Assembly: GCF_010365865.1 (NCBI RefSeq)
Contig: NZ_CP048020.1
Location: 186,001 to 250,000 of the forward strand
Length of the DNA: 64,000 nucleotides
Source: Treponema vincentii
GTDB taxonomy: Bacteria; Spirochaetota; Spirochaetia; Treponematales; Treponemataceae
Direction of reading: 5' to 3'
The notes beneath the pieces are model-generated. The model was not told where the DNA came from. It saw only the letters and a list, made by a program, of their open reading frames with translations, and made no database searches. Position 1 is the first letter of the stretch. Every line of letters begins with the position of its first letter. Both the position numbers and the translations under genes were made by a program. Of this stretch, positions 27,833 through 37,076 are shown in pieces.

Positions 27833-27834
27833 AT

Positions 27835-28575
27835 ATGAGAAATATAGCGATACTTCCTTTTATGCTTATTTTTTTGATTGTAGGATGTGATAAAAATACA
27901 AGCGATATTGACAAAGAACTCTATAAATTGAGTTATGGTCGATATGAGATTGCAGGAGGAGGAATGTTTGATAAATACTATACGGATTATAAAGGCAATA
28001 CAATATCAATGCCATTGCTTCCTTGTGGATTGTTTTTATATTTCTCTAATCATGAAGAATTACCAATTTTAGACTACCAGAAAAGAATTGAAGATGTAGG
28101 CTTTTATCCGATGCATAATGTACAAAAAGTAATGATTTGTCAAAAAAGATTGATTGTTTTAAATGACATCGGTAAAATATATGAAATCAGCTTAATGAAT
28201 CCTTGGTACTATACCGAAAAGGATAATATTTCAGATTTAGATAAGAAAAAAAGTATCAAGGTATATAACTTTATAAAAAACGGAAAAAAATATAAAAATA
28301 CTTATGCACATACATTTGGCCTACAAGATAATGATAAGAATAAGAAATATAAAGTTGCATACTCTACTCCCATTATTAATGGGATAACGAAAATTGGACT
28401 TTGTAGCCATAGATATTTAGTAGGCGAAACGATCTATTCATTTTTTGCCTTTGATATAAAGAATCAAGAAATTACATATTTTTTTGATGAAGAAGAGTAT
28501 AAGGATTTTTGCTATAAGAATATTTATTCTGCCGGTTTTGAAATGCTTATTTCTTTATATTGTTACAAGAAATGA
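27835..28575 (+). CDS. Lipoprotein, candidate immunity to tip C
   Basis: 246 residues. Signal and lipobox LIVGC put the lipid at Cys18, so the mature protein sits at a membrane facing the periplasm. The rest is AT-rich, beta-rich and unrecognised (KVMICQKRLIVLNDIGKIYE, HRYLVGETIYSFFAF). It lies directly after toxin tip C, with GAGGAG at 27821-27826 as ribosome site. An exported immunity protein implies that toxin C acts, or is met, outside the cytoplasm. Confidence 0.65.
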   Translation: MRNIAILPFMLIFLIVGCDKNTSDIDKELYKLSYGRYEIAGGGMFDKYYTDYKGNTISMPLLPCGLFLYFSNHEELPILDYQKRIEDVGFYPMHNVQKVMICQKRLIVLNDIGKIYEISLMNPWYYTEKDNISDLDKKKSIKVYNFIKNGKKYKNTYAHTFGLQDNDKNKKYKVAYSTPIINGITKIGLCSHRYLVGETIYSFFAFDIKNQEITYFFDEEEYKDFCYKNIYSAGFEMLISLYCYKK

Positions 28576-28587
28576 AAGAGAAAAATT

Positions 28588-29589
28588 ATGAAGAAATTGT
28601 ACCTAATCTTACTTTTTAGTATGTTTTTTGCTTTCAGTCTTGCAGCACAGCCTTTGTCGTACGATTCTTTTACAAAAAAATACAAAGAAGCTGCGCAGTT
28701 GTATTATCAAAAACGATACGAATCTGCTTTGCAAATTCTTGATATTCTAGCGGCAGATGATTATGCACAGACTTATCCATCTGTTTTTCTTAGCAGGTCT
28801 TTAGTGTTATATTACATGGGAAGATATGATGAAGCAAAAATAGACATAGAAAAAGCTATTGCCTTTCAGCCTTATACATTGAAACTGCGCTTATGTCGTT
28901 CGATGATAAATATGGCTTTGAAAGAATATGAAGAAGCTTTAGCGGATATAAACTATTGCCTGGAAAAGAATCCTACATGGGCAGACGCTTATCATCAAAA
29001 AGGTTTAATATATCTGACTTTATCAAATTATTCCGAAGCTTTGGATAACTTCGATAACGCACTTGCAACCGCAAACGGCTCTTACAAGCCGGAGTATTTT
29101 TCTGACAGAGGTTTTTCGTATTATTATTTGCACTATTTTGAAAAAGCAAAAGATGATTTTCTTCATTCACTGACACTTACAGAAAACGATAATGTATATT
29201 TATGCCTTATAGATGTTTGCTATAAATTACAGCAATATGACGAAGGTATTAAATATGCAAATATTCTCATAAAACCAGGACGGCGCGTTGAATCTGCAAT
29301 AATAGACCGCGCATATATTTATCTTGTACAAAAGCGCTATGACGAAGTAAGAGCCGACTTAGATTTAATCGAAAAATCATGTGAAAATCTTAGTTCATAT
29401 CATAAGGTAAAAGCAGTCTATGCTATATTAACAGGCGATAAAGCTTCTGCAATTGAAGCAGTTGATAAAGCTTATACATTAAATTCACAAGACAAAGATA
29501 TTTTGATATTGAGGGAAGCGTTGAGTACAGATGAAATTGATATTCGTAAGATCGTAAATTTGCTAATAGATTTTAGCTATACTTTTTAA
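28588..29589 (+). CDS. Secreted tetratricopeptide-repeat protein
   Basis: 333 residues with a signal peptide (core LYLILLFSMFFAFSLAAQ). At least six TPR-like helical pairs follow from residue ~30: YYQKRYESALQILD, YYMGRYDEAKIDIEKAIAF, MALKEYEEALADINYCLEK, LTLSNYSEALDNFDNAL, YYLHYFEKAKDDFLHSL and LQQYDEGIKYANILI. TPRs are protein-binding scaffolds. It follows the lipoprotein of cassette C by 12 bases and may be extra cargo or a co-factor of that cassette. Just downstream begins repeat R3. Confidence 0.75.
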   Translation: MKKLYLILLFSMFFAFSLAAQPLSYDSFTKKYKEAAQLYYQKRYESALQILDILAADDYAQTYPSVFLSRSLVLYYMGRYDEAKIDIEKAIAFQPYTLKLRLCRSMINMALKEYEEALADINYCLEKNPTWADAYHQKGLIYLTLSNYSEALDNFDNALATANGSYKPEYFSDRGFSYYYLHYFEKAKDDFLHSLTLTENDNVYLCLIDVCYKLQQYDEGIKYANILIKPGRRVESAIIDRAYIYLVQKRYDEVRADLDLIEKSCENLSSYHKVKAVYAILTGDKASAIEAVDKAYTLNSQDKDILILREALSTDEIDIRKIVNLLIDFSYTF

Positions 29590-29593
29590 CTTA

Positions 29594-30061
29594 CATTATT
29601 TTCTCACAGAATGAGTTACGGCCGTATGTGAGGAATAAACAGAAATAGGGACGGTAGTATTCCGGACAGCGATTGAAGCGGAAATCCTTTTTGCCGCACG
29701 TGTAATGCAAGTGCGGTTTTTGGAGCGCTTAAGCGGAAAAACACCGCGGGAACAAAACAGCAGCGGCAAAAAGATTGGAGCGGAAAGCGCGGTGCCGATA
29801 CTTGTGTACCTTTGCATTGTATTGATAGTACACAAGTATCGGCAGTCCGCCAAAGAAAGCGGTTTATTAAAAAGCAAGACTATGCCGGAGGTTTTTCCGC
29901 TTACGGCAATCCTTGCCGGAAGCGGAAAAACGAAGCCTTTTGAAAAGAGGCGGAGCAGATACAAGGAGACAGCCGAAAATAAAGCGGAGGCGTATCGGGT
30001 ATACGGTGAGCATTTATTTTCGGCGTGCGACGCCGTAGATGCCCGCATATTTTCAAAAGGG
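29594..30061 (+). repeat. Hairpin-mosaic repeat R3
   Basis: Shorter form without the three-hairpin unit. A TCTCACA/TGTGAGG hairpin passes through a short linker straight into the GGACAGCGATTGAAG block. The central hairpin is the GCCGATACTTGTGTAC type and the right arm the GCCGAAAATAAA type. It ends TATTTTCAAAAG at 30048-30059, joined at GGGGACGGGGATGG to the FG-GAP part of the RHS gene. Confidence 0.8.
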
Positions 30062-33000
30062 GACGGGGATGGGTTAGCCGACAGGGTCTTTAACATCGGC
30101 GGAGCAAATAAGCTGTATGTGCAGCGGAACAAGTTAGGGAAAGTAGGCTTATTAAAGAAGATAAAACTACCGACCGGTGGAAGCTATGAGCTTGAGTACG
30201 CACGAGTAGGGAATACGCGGGAATTACCGCAGAGTAAGTATGTGTTAAGCAGCGTAACGATGAACTCCGGGCTCCAGAGTAAGAGCGGGAACGTACAGTC
30301 GTACCGCACAACCTACGCTTACAAAGACGGATACTATGACCGCAAAGCAAAAGAGTTCTATGGATTTAAGACAGTCCGCGCGGTAACGGGGACGGGCAAG
30401 ACCACCGAGACCGAGTACTACATCGATGCCTATTACCGCAAAGGCATGATTAAAAAAGAGACGGTAAGCACCGGAGGAAGCATCTATTCGATAAAAGAGT
30501 ATGAAGTAGATGAAGAGCCTCATGCGCGGATAAAAAAAGAGTGGAACACAATACGAGAAGGATACCGCTCGATACAAACGGAAAGCGACTATGAATACGA
30601 CCGATACGGTAACGTTACGGAGCTGGACGACAAGGGAGACGTCAGTAGAAGCGACGACGACATCATTGCCCGAATACGGTATTGGGACAGCGGCGATGAG
30701 CGGCGCTACTTTAAAGCGCACCCGGAGCGTATCGAAGTGCTGGACGGCAAAAGCGGCAGGCTGTTGCGGAAGCGCGAAGGACGCTACGATAATAACACCG
30801 GTGCGATAACGGAACTAAAGCAATACATCTCAAGCGGCACGAGTCTTACCTACACGATAGACTGGGATGAGAAGGGAAACATTAAGACCCTGATAAGTCC
30901 CACAGGCAAGAAGGTAAGCTACCGCTACCAAGATGGGATATATGTAAGTAAGATAACCGAAGAAGGCAGTAAAGGCGGCACTCCGTACGAGAGTACGCTC
31001 CTGTGGGACAGTGCCTTAGGAGTAAAGCTTGCAGAAACCGACAGCGCGGGTAACACCATGAAGTACCGGTATGACGGCTTCGGGCGAGTTATTGAAGTGC
31101 GAAGTCCCTATGATGATCCTGCAGGTACTCCCTACGCAAAGTACGAATACCATACCCCGGAATCTTCTTTCTGGTACACCGTAACGGAGAATAAGCTGAC
31201 TACCAAAGCAACGGACAAAGCCGTGATGAAAACCGTCGTCATGCACGACGGCTTAGGCCGCGCCCTCTACACGGCGAAAGAAGGGGAAGTGTACCGAGAA
31301 GGAACCGCCGGAGAAACGAATGTCGGGTGGAATATTTCAGGGGCGACCTACTACGATGAGGCAGGCAGAAAGATAAAAGAAGGAATGCCGTTCTTCTATG
31401 GCGGCGATTTACCGAATGAACTTGCCAACAAAGCCGCCTACGCAAGCGTCGAACAGTTCTATGAGCTGAACGACTTTACCAAGCTCCGCAACGAAACGGT
31501 ATACACCTACGACGGCATAGACCGAGTAATAAAAACATTGTTGCCGGATGGAAGCGAACAGAAAAACGAGTACGCAATAGAAAACAGCCTACAGGTAACA
31601 ACCGCAACCGACCCGCTTGAGAATAAGAGCGTTACAAAGAAAGACGCGCGCGGAAACATCCGCGAAGTGGAACGAAGGGACAAGGCAAACAACATCCTCA
31701 CCAAAGGCCGGTACGAATATTCGGTATTGGGAGAGATGCTTCGGGCATACGACGCCAATGAAAACATTGTCTCGGTAACATACGACCTGTTAGGGAGAAA
31801 AGTAGCCTTAGAAAGTAAAGACACCGGAAGGAAAGAATGGCGCTATGATAGTAAAGGCCTCCTTGAAGCGGAATCGGATTCACTGCTGCGCAGTAAGTTA
31901 AGCGAGATACAGTACCACTACGACGGTTTTGACCGGCTCGTAAAGATAGACTACCCGTTTAGCGAAGATGTTGAATACACCTACGGAGTGCCCGGCCAAG
32001 TTGGTGCAGGCGAGATAGTCCATAAAAAAGATGAGAGCGGAGAGATACGCTACAAGTACGGGAAGTTAAGCGAAGTCGTAGAAGAGACACGAACGATTAA
32101 GCGCTATGAGGTACTCAGTAAGCCGGAAACGGCGACCTTCACCTATTGCTCGGACTACCTCGGCCGTATGCAGACCATGCACTACCCCGACGGGGAAACT
32201 ATTACCTACACCTACGACAAAGGCGGACAGCTCAAAGGGGTGAGCGGCGTAAAGAACACAATAAAAGGAACGGAAAACTATAGTTACATTGACACGATTG
32301 TCTATGACGAACACGGGCAGCGCGTGTATATCAAATACGGAAACGGCGTAGAGACCCGCTACCGCTACGACGACAAGCGCCGGTGGTTAAAAGACATCGA
32401 GACGAGAAATAAACAAACCGATGAGGTATTCCAAAAGATAAGCTACCGCTTCGATAAAGTCGGGAATGTCCTCGGTTACAGCAACGACGCGAGTGTCTAC
32501 GAGACGAGCCAGAGTTACACCTACGACAGCCTCTATCAGCTCATCGGAGTGGAGGGAACCAGCAACCAGTACAAGGCGATAAAAAGCTTTGGAAGTACGC
32601 CGGTACATGTTGCAAAGTATAAGCAAGACTTTGCCTTTGACGGCATCGGGAATATGACACGTAAGGCCAGCACCACGAACCTCCCCGGTGCCCGCGGTAA
32701 CGCCTACCCGAACGCAGAGCTTGACTACGACCTCACCTACGAGTACGACCCGGCCTACGCACACCGGCTTGTGCATGCCGGAAACCGCTACTACCGCTAT
32801 GACGCGAACGGCAACATAACGGCGGAAAAAGACGGCCCGTTTACCGAGGACGATGAGTTTATTTTTACATACAACTACGACCCGGACACCGACGTCTACG
32901 GCACCGACTACGGCTTCGGCCTTGACGCCCCAAAGGAGACGGAAGAGACGCATCCTGAGAACCTATTCGCGTACCGGCGTAACTACACATGGAATGAGAA

Positions 33001-34159
33001 GAACCTCCTCACTAAATCGAGCGATCGAACCTACACCGTACACTACCGCTACGGTGAGGATGGCCAGCGCGCCTTAAAGTATACGGAAGAAGGACGTTCT
33101 GAAACCTTATACTTTAATAACTTCTACACAATACACATCCCCGTGCAGGACAAAAACAACCCGCAAGGCTTACGCGTACATAAGCACATCTTTGTGGGTA
33201 ACAGCCGGCTTGTTACCGCGATGACGCATACCGATAACAACGGAGATAACGCAGAGCAGCGGGAAAAGCGGTACTACTACCACTCAGACCACTTAGGAAG
33301 CGCGCAGTTTGTAACCGACTGGAGAGGCAGACAGTACGAGCACATCGAGTACACGCCATACGGAGAACTGTGGATAGAGGAAGTAGCTGCAGGGTTAGAC
33401 AAACTGCCGTTCCGGTTTACGGGTAAGGAGATGGATGAAGAGACGGGGCTGTACTATTACGGCGCGCGTTACCTTGACCCGAAGTATAGCCGGTGGATTA
33501 GTACAGATCCTGCTCTTTCAGAATATATGGCAGGTTCCTCCGTAGGCGCAGGGGGAATATATAATACGGTCAACTTTAATGTATATCACTATGGTAATAA
33601 TAATCCGATCAAGTATACGGATCCTACAGGAATGTGGATAGATAATGGAGATGGAACATATACTGCAGAAAAGGGTGATACCCTTTGGGATAAATACGGA
33701 GCTGATTGGAAGGAGAAGTCAGGATTTACAAGAGATCCACGGACTTTACAAGTCGGTGAAACTGTAGGAGAGAAAAATATTCCTACATATAGCGATGCAT
33801 CAGCAGAAATGAAACAACAAATTCCACAGGGTAATGCTCAATATTCAAATGAGCAAGATACGCCATCGCCCCTAGTAAATTCAAATCCTGATAGTAAAGG
33901 TTATTCACGAGGTGCTAATATTGCTATTGGATTAGGTGAAATTTTATTGGGGATTGGTTTTTATGTTGGTTCGACTATAACGGCAGTAGGTATTGACGTT
34001 GCTACAGAAGGAACTGGTAGTTATTATGCAGGAATGGCTATTCTAGAAGGATATGCAACAGGCTCTTTGTTATTTGCATATGGAATAACTCGTTTGGCAG
34101 GAAGTAATAATCAAAAATTTAAGGATGATATAGTTGGTACCTTTGTGCCTCCTGAATAA
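29705..34159 (+). CDS. RHS cassette D: repeat-encoded N-terminus, RHS shell and LysM-like tip D
   Basis: 1,484 codons, uninterrupted. Residues 1-119 are repeat R3 in frame. From ~120 (DGDGLADRVFNIGG) it runs through TcB-midC (KEFYGFKTV), all YD repeats and the RHS core. DPTG is at residue 1305, where other copies mostly have DPDG. The tip (1309-1484) starts with a LysM-like stretch (YTAEKGDTLWDKYGADW, then LQVGETV), suggesting peptidoglycan contact, and ends with hydrophobic helices (IAIGLGEILLGIGFYVGSTI). A 37-bp tandem duplication puts a stop after FVPPE; the undamaged frame would continue about 16 residues. No signal peptide. ATG 29705 lies inside the repeat. Confidence 0.75.
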   Translation: MQVRFLERLSGKTPREQNSSGKKIGAESAVPILVYLCIVLIVHKYRQSAKESGLLKSKTMPEVFPLTAILAGSGKTKPFEKRRSRYKETAENKAEAYRVYGEHLFSACDAVDARIFSKGDGDGLADRVFNIGGANKLYVQRNKLGKVGLLKKIKLPTGGSYELEYARVGNTRELPQSKYVLSSVTMNSGLQSKSGNVQSYRTTYAYKDGYYDRKAKEFYGFKTVRAVTGTGKTTETEYYIDAYYRKGMIKKETVSTGGSIYSIKEYEVDEEPHARIKKEWNTIREGYRSIQTESDYEYDRYGNVTELDDKGDVSRSDDDIIARIRYWDSGDERRYFKAHPERIEVLDGKSGRLLRKREGRYDNNTGAITELKQYISSGTSLTYTIDWDEKGNIKTLISPTGKKVSYRYQDGIYVSKITEEGSKGGTPYESTLLWDSALGVKLAETDSAGNTMKYRYDGFGRVIEVRSPYDDPAGTPYAKYEYHTPESSFWYTVTENKLTTKATDKAVMKTVVMHDGLGRALYTAKEGEVYREGTAGETNVGWNISGATYYDEAGRKIKEGMPFFYGGDLPNELANKAAYASVEQFYELNDFTKLRNETVYTYDGIDRVIKTLLPDGSEQKNEYAIENSLQVTTATDPLENKSVTKKDARGNIREVERRDKANNILTKGRYEYSVLGEMLRAYDANENIVSVTYDLLGRKVALESKDTGRKEWRYDSKGLLEAESDSLLRSKLSEIQYHYDGFDRLVKIDYPFSEDVEYTYGVPGQVGAGEIVHKKDESGEIRYKYGKLSEVVEETRTIKRYEVLSKPETATFTYCSDYLGRMQTMHYPDGETITYTYDKGGQLKGVSGVKNTIKGTENYSYIDTIVYDEHGQRVYIKYGNGVETRYRYDDKRRWLKDIETRNKQTDEVFQKISYRFDKVGNVLGYSNDASVYETSQSYTYDSLYQLIGVEGTSNQYKAIKSFGSTPVHVAKYKQDFAFDGIGNMTRKASTTNLPGARGNAYPNAELDYDLTYEYDPAYAHRLVHAGNRYYRYDANGNITAEKDGPFTEDDEFIFTYNYDPDTDVYGTDYGFGLDAPKETEETHPENLFAYRRNYTWNEKNLLTKSSDRTYTVHYRYGEDGQRALKYTEEGRSETLYFNNFYTIHIPVQDKNNPQGLRVHKHIFVGNSRLVTAMTHTDNNGDNAEQREKRYYYHSDHLGSAQFVTDWRGRQYEHIEYTPYGELWIEEVAAGLDKLPFRFTGKEMDEETGLYYYGARYLDPKYSRWISTDPALSEYMAGSSVGAGGIYNTVNFNVYHYGNNNPIKYTDPTGMWIDNGDGTYTAEKGDTLWDKYGADWKEKSGFTRDPRTLQVGETVGEKNIPTYSDASAEMKQQIPQGNAQYSNEQDTPSPLVNSNPDSKGYSRGANIAIGLGEILLGIGFYVGSTITAVGIDVATEGTGSYYAGMAILEGYATGSLLFAYGITRLAGSNNQKFKDDIVGTFVPPE

Positions 34160-34195
34160 GGATGATATAGTTGGTACCTTTGTGCCTCCTGAAGT
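34122..34195 (+). repeat. Tandem 37-bp duplication at the end of tip D
   Basis: The unit AAGGATGATATAGTTGG... (to CCTCCTGAA plus T) occurs twice in a row. As 37 is not a multiple of three, the second unit is out of frame and the TAA at its boundary ends the protein. Without it the frame continues VDVANSMNDYSKRRNK and stops just before the next gene. Confidence 0.85.
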
Positions 34196-34245
34196 TGATG
34201 TTGCCAATAGTATGAATGATTATTCAAAAAGGAGGAATAAATAAT

Positions 34246-34458
34246 ATGCATGATGGAGGAGTTATAATATTAATTATAGTTGGATTAATTACATCTTTAC
34301 AGTTTGTTGTACGTTTTATAATTGACCCATTCGTAAAGAATAAAAACGGAGAAAAAAATAAATATAGTAAAATAAAAATTTTATTAAGCGTTTTTTATTG
34401 TATATTTTTCTTTGTTTTATTATTTCTAGATGTACAAGGCTTCTTTGAATATAAATAG
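34246..34458 (+). CDS. Small membrane protein, candidate immunity to tip D
   Basis: 70 residues from ATG 34246, chosen because AAGGAGG at 34229-34235 is well spaced for it and not for the upstream ATG 34216. Two membrane segments: VIILIIVGLITSLQFVVRFII and ILLSVFYCIFFFVLLFL, joined by a basic loop (KNKNGEKNKYSK). It follows tip D and ends at repeat R4. The hydrophobic end of tip D and this small membrane protein fit a toxin-immunity pair; no family recognised. Confidence 0.6.
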   Translation: MHDGGVIILIIVGLITSLQFVVRFIIDPFVKNKNGEKNKYSKIKILLSVFYCIFFFVLLFLDVQGFFEYK

Positions 34459-34817
34459 AATTAGGGACGGTAATATTTCGGATAGCGATTTAATCAGAAA
34501 TCCACTTTCCAGTGTTGTACGTTCTGAGTACAACGCTTGAAGGCGAGTTTGACAAAATGTCAAACCCGTGTACTGACAGGATGTCAGAAAAATAAGAACG
34601 TCCACGGATGTGCGCTTTTGCATGTTTCAATCCGTGGATGATTGTAAAGTTGCGCGGTTTTTGGAGTGAACGACCGGAAGTAGAAAAACGAGGTCTTTTG
34701 AAAAGAGACATGCTGGATGCGAGAAGCGAGAAAAAATTAACCGCAGGCGTATCTATGATACGTTGAGGATTAATTTTTTTGAAGCGACGAAGCAGACGGC
34801 GTGTATATTTTCAAAAG
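34459..34817 (+). repeat. Hairpin-mosaic repeat R4, variant with a second type of hairpin set
   Basis: It begins with a degenerate GGATAGCGATT block. A different hairpin group follows: GTTGTAC/GTACAAC (34514-34534, loop GTTCTGA), GTTTGAC/GTCAAAC, CTGACAGGATGTCAG (34573-34587), and a long-range TCCACGGAT/ATCCGTGGA pair (about 34600-34636). The right arm is the AAAAAATTAA...CGTAT/ATACG type, ending TATTTTCAAAAG at 34806-34817. R9 has the same hairpin group. Confidence 0.7.
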
Positions 34818-35602
34818 GAAAGGAGACGGGCGTTAATTACTACGGCGCACGCTACCTTGACCCGAAGTATAGTAGATGGTTGAGTGGGGATCCGGCGCTG
34901 GGTGACTACATACCGAAAGCGCCGATAGATGATGAGGCGAAGAAGCACAACGAGAACTTACCCGGTATGGGTGGGGTGTTTAATGTGGTGAACCTGCACC
35001 TGTACCACTACGCGGGGAATAATCCGGTGAAGTATGAAGATCCTGATGGGGCTTTTATTTTAATGGTTGGGCTATCTAATACGGCTGGTGGTGGATTAGG
35101 GGTATCAAATAATAGCGGTTTTTTTGTTTCACTTCCTTTAAACGGAAAAGATGCTTCTATTGGTACATACACTATAAGTCAAACAGGGGCGTATATAGGA
35201 TTAGGAGCTTCTAGTGGAATTGAACTTACGCTGGCACCGTTTGCTGACGAATTTAGTGATATAGAAGGATTTTCATTAGTTAGTGGTGCTAGTGTTAGCA
35301 TTTCTGGCCTCATAGGTGTCGGAGGAGAAATTGGATATAATCCTACAGCAAATAGTTTATCTGAGAAAATTCAAAGTATTACTATTGCTGGATCAATTAC
35401 TGCTAATGTTCCAGGTGGTTCTCCTGGTGAAGTACATACATGGACGGCCTATACGGTAAAAGTCTCTGAACTAAATATAACTAAAACTCTTAAAGAAATA
35501 AAACAGATCACTAACGATATTGAGAAGTTTTTGAAAAATAACGATACTGATGGGTTGATGAATTATCTTAAAGAGAATGAATTAATATTTCAAGGGATGT
35601 GA
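34763..35602 (+). CDS. RHS cassette E: short core remnant and toxin tip E
   Basis: 279 codons from a TTG inside repeat R4; no ATG opens the frame. Only the last ~75 residues of the RHS core remain (YYGARYLDPKYSRWLSGDPA), fused in frame to the repeat. DPDG is at residue 93 and tip E covers 97-279. The tip is Gly/Ser/Thr-rich with alternating strands (SNTAGGGLGVSNNSGFFVSL, GAYIGLGASSGIELTLAPFA, GASVSISGLIGVGGEIGY), as in beta-barrel or pore-forming proteins, then an amphipathic helix (ISKTLKEIKQI-like). Part of this tip recurs at 60300-60587. Without a start or shell it should be silent unless recombined. Confidence 0.65.
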   Translation: MRINFFEATKQTACIFSKGKETGVNYYGARYLDPKYSRWLSGDPALGDYIPKAPIDDEAKKHNENLPGMGGVFNVVNLHLYHYAGNNPVKYEDPDGAFILMVGLSNTAGGGLGVSNNSGFFVSLPLNGKDASIGTYTISQTGAYIGLGASSGIELTLAPFADEFSDIEGFSLVSGASVSISGLIGVGGEIGYNPTANSLSEKIQSITIAGSITANVPGGSPGEVHTWTAYTVKVSELNITKTLKEIKQITNDIEKFLKNNDTDGLMNYLKENELIFQGM

Positions 35603-35604
35603 GT

Positions 35605-36006
35605 ATGGAAAGTATAAAGATTATAGAGGCTATTATAATTGCAGCATTTATTTTTCCGGCACTTTCTGTATTAATCATAATCCTTCTTGTGATTTTTACG
35701 CATATTTATTTTCATCGATCAAATCTTGCTTCTTCATTTTACGAACAAGCAACAAGAGAAAAAATATTTTTTTTTAAAAATGCCGTATATAATTCTGGAT
35801 TAATTTCATCGTCGTGGGATAGATTTAGATTCATAGTAAAATGGTGTTTGAATGAAGACTATATAAAAGAAGATTCTATTCAAGCGAAACAAATAAAGAA
35901 GTGTGTTTTTATATTAAATATGGTACAATTGCTTTGTTTTCCTTTATCTTTATTGTGGGTTTTACTGTGTTTGATTACAGTAGCAATTACAATTTTCCTC
36001 ATTTAG
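35605..36006 (+). CDS. Small membrane protein, candidate immunity to tip E
   Basis: 133 residues from ATG 35605, two bases after the toxin stop; AAGGGA at about 35593-35596 serves as ribosome site, and a GTG at 35599 is less likely. Two hydrophobic regions: residues 8-33 (IIIAAFIFPALSVLIIILLVIF) and 100-133 (LLCFPLSLLWVLLCLITVAITIFL), with a charged loop between. The first ~13 codons recur at 60590-60631 after the degenerate copy of tip E, so toxin and immunity were duplicated together. Confidence 0.6.
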   Translation: MESIKIIEAIIIAAFIFPALSVLIIILLVIFTHIYFHRSNLASSFYEQATREKIFFFKNAVYNSGLISSSWDRFRFIVKWCLNEDYIKEDSIQAKQIKKCVFILNMVQLLCFPLSLLWVLLCLITVAITIFLI

Positions 36007-36086
36007 ATAGGAGAGAAAAATAGTCAAATAATGAACGATCTATCGGGTTTGAATTTAAAAAAATTGAGGAGTAATAAAAGAAATAT

Positions 36087-36404
36087 ATGAAGAAAGTAGG
36101 AATATGTATTATTATATTAACTATAATATTTGTAATTATTGCTAATATGGATAAATATTATGCCAGTGAAAACTTGGTTTTTGATACTACAGATATTATT
36201 AATGATAATTATTATTTAACTGTTAAAGAAAATATGGAAAATATTCAGGTATCTGCTTTACAGTGGTATTATACTAATATTGTAGTTACTATTTTATTGG
36301 TGTTATGGATTCTGACAGGACTGCTATTTTTATATGTAATGACACGCTATGTATTGCCTTATTTGTGGTATAAAAAGTATGATCATATTTTTGATGGGTC
36401 TTAA
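36087..36404 (+). CDS. Small two-helix membrane protein of cassette E
   Basis: 105 residues. An N-terminal membrane segment (VGICIIILTIIFVIIANM) may act as signal anchor, followed by an extracytoplasmic loop and a second segment (IVVTILLVLWILTGLLFLYVMT). Very AT-rich. It lies between the immunity candidate for tip E and repeat R5, so it is probably cargo of cassette E. No family recognised. Confidence 0.5.
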   Translation: MKKVGICIIILTIIFVIIANMDKYYASENLVFDTTDIINDNYYLTVKENMENIQVSALQWYYTNIVVTILLVLWILTGLLFLYVMTRYVLPYLWYKKYDHIFDGS

Positions 36405-36436
36405 TTTTGTATGTATGCGTTATACTAAGAAAATAA

Positions 36437-36886
36437 TTTCAGGCTATGAAAACAAAATTTTGTTTTTATTCACAGCCTAATTATCCTCTCCCCCGGACAG
36501 CGATTGAAGCAGAAATCCTTTTTGCCGCGCGTATAATGCAAGTGCGGTTTTTGAAGCGACCGAGCGGAAAAACACTGCTTAAAAAAAGCAGCAGCGGCAA
36601 AAAGATTGGAGCGGAAAGCGCGGTGCTGCATTTTGTTTCTTTATTGTAATAGTAAACAAAATGCAGCAGTCCGCCAAAAAAGCAAGAAACAAAAACAACA
36701 AAAGCTCTTTACCGGAGGTTTTTCCGCTTACGGCAGGGATTGCCGGAAGCGGAAAAACGATGCCTTTTGAAAAGAGACATGCCGGATGCGAGGAGCGAGA
36801 AAAAATTAACCGCAGGCGTATCTATGATACGTTGAGGATTAATTTTGAAGCGACGAAGCGACGGCGTATATTTCAAAAGGGGAGAA
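36437..36886 (+). repeat. Hairpin-mosaic repeat R5
   Basis: Almost identical to the R1 body (AT-rich start, GGACAGCGATTGAAG block, GCTGCATTTTGTTT hairpin, AAAAAATTAA arm) but with no three-hairpin unit. It shows a string of 1-3 base losses against R1: T-runs shortened near 36638, 36841 and 36870, GTGTAT to GTAT, and one G fewer at the right end. Followed, like R1, by the lipoprotein 3' fragment (about 36887-36967) and an RHS start. Confidence 0.75.
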
Positions 36887-37076
36887 GCGGGAATGATAGC
36901 AGTAATATCAGCGAAGGACAAATTTCCGAGCGAGTGCGTGTGGATAGAGTACGAAGCGGTAAGGTAAGGGGAGAAGGTGAAGATGATGAAGGGAATAAAA
37001 GAAGCAGTGGCAGGGATAGTGAAGAAAGCAGTATTTACGGTCTACCTTTTTACGGTGATAGCGCCCGGCGGTGTGT

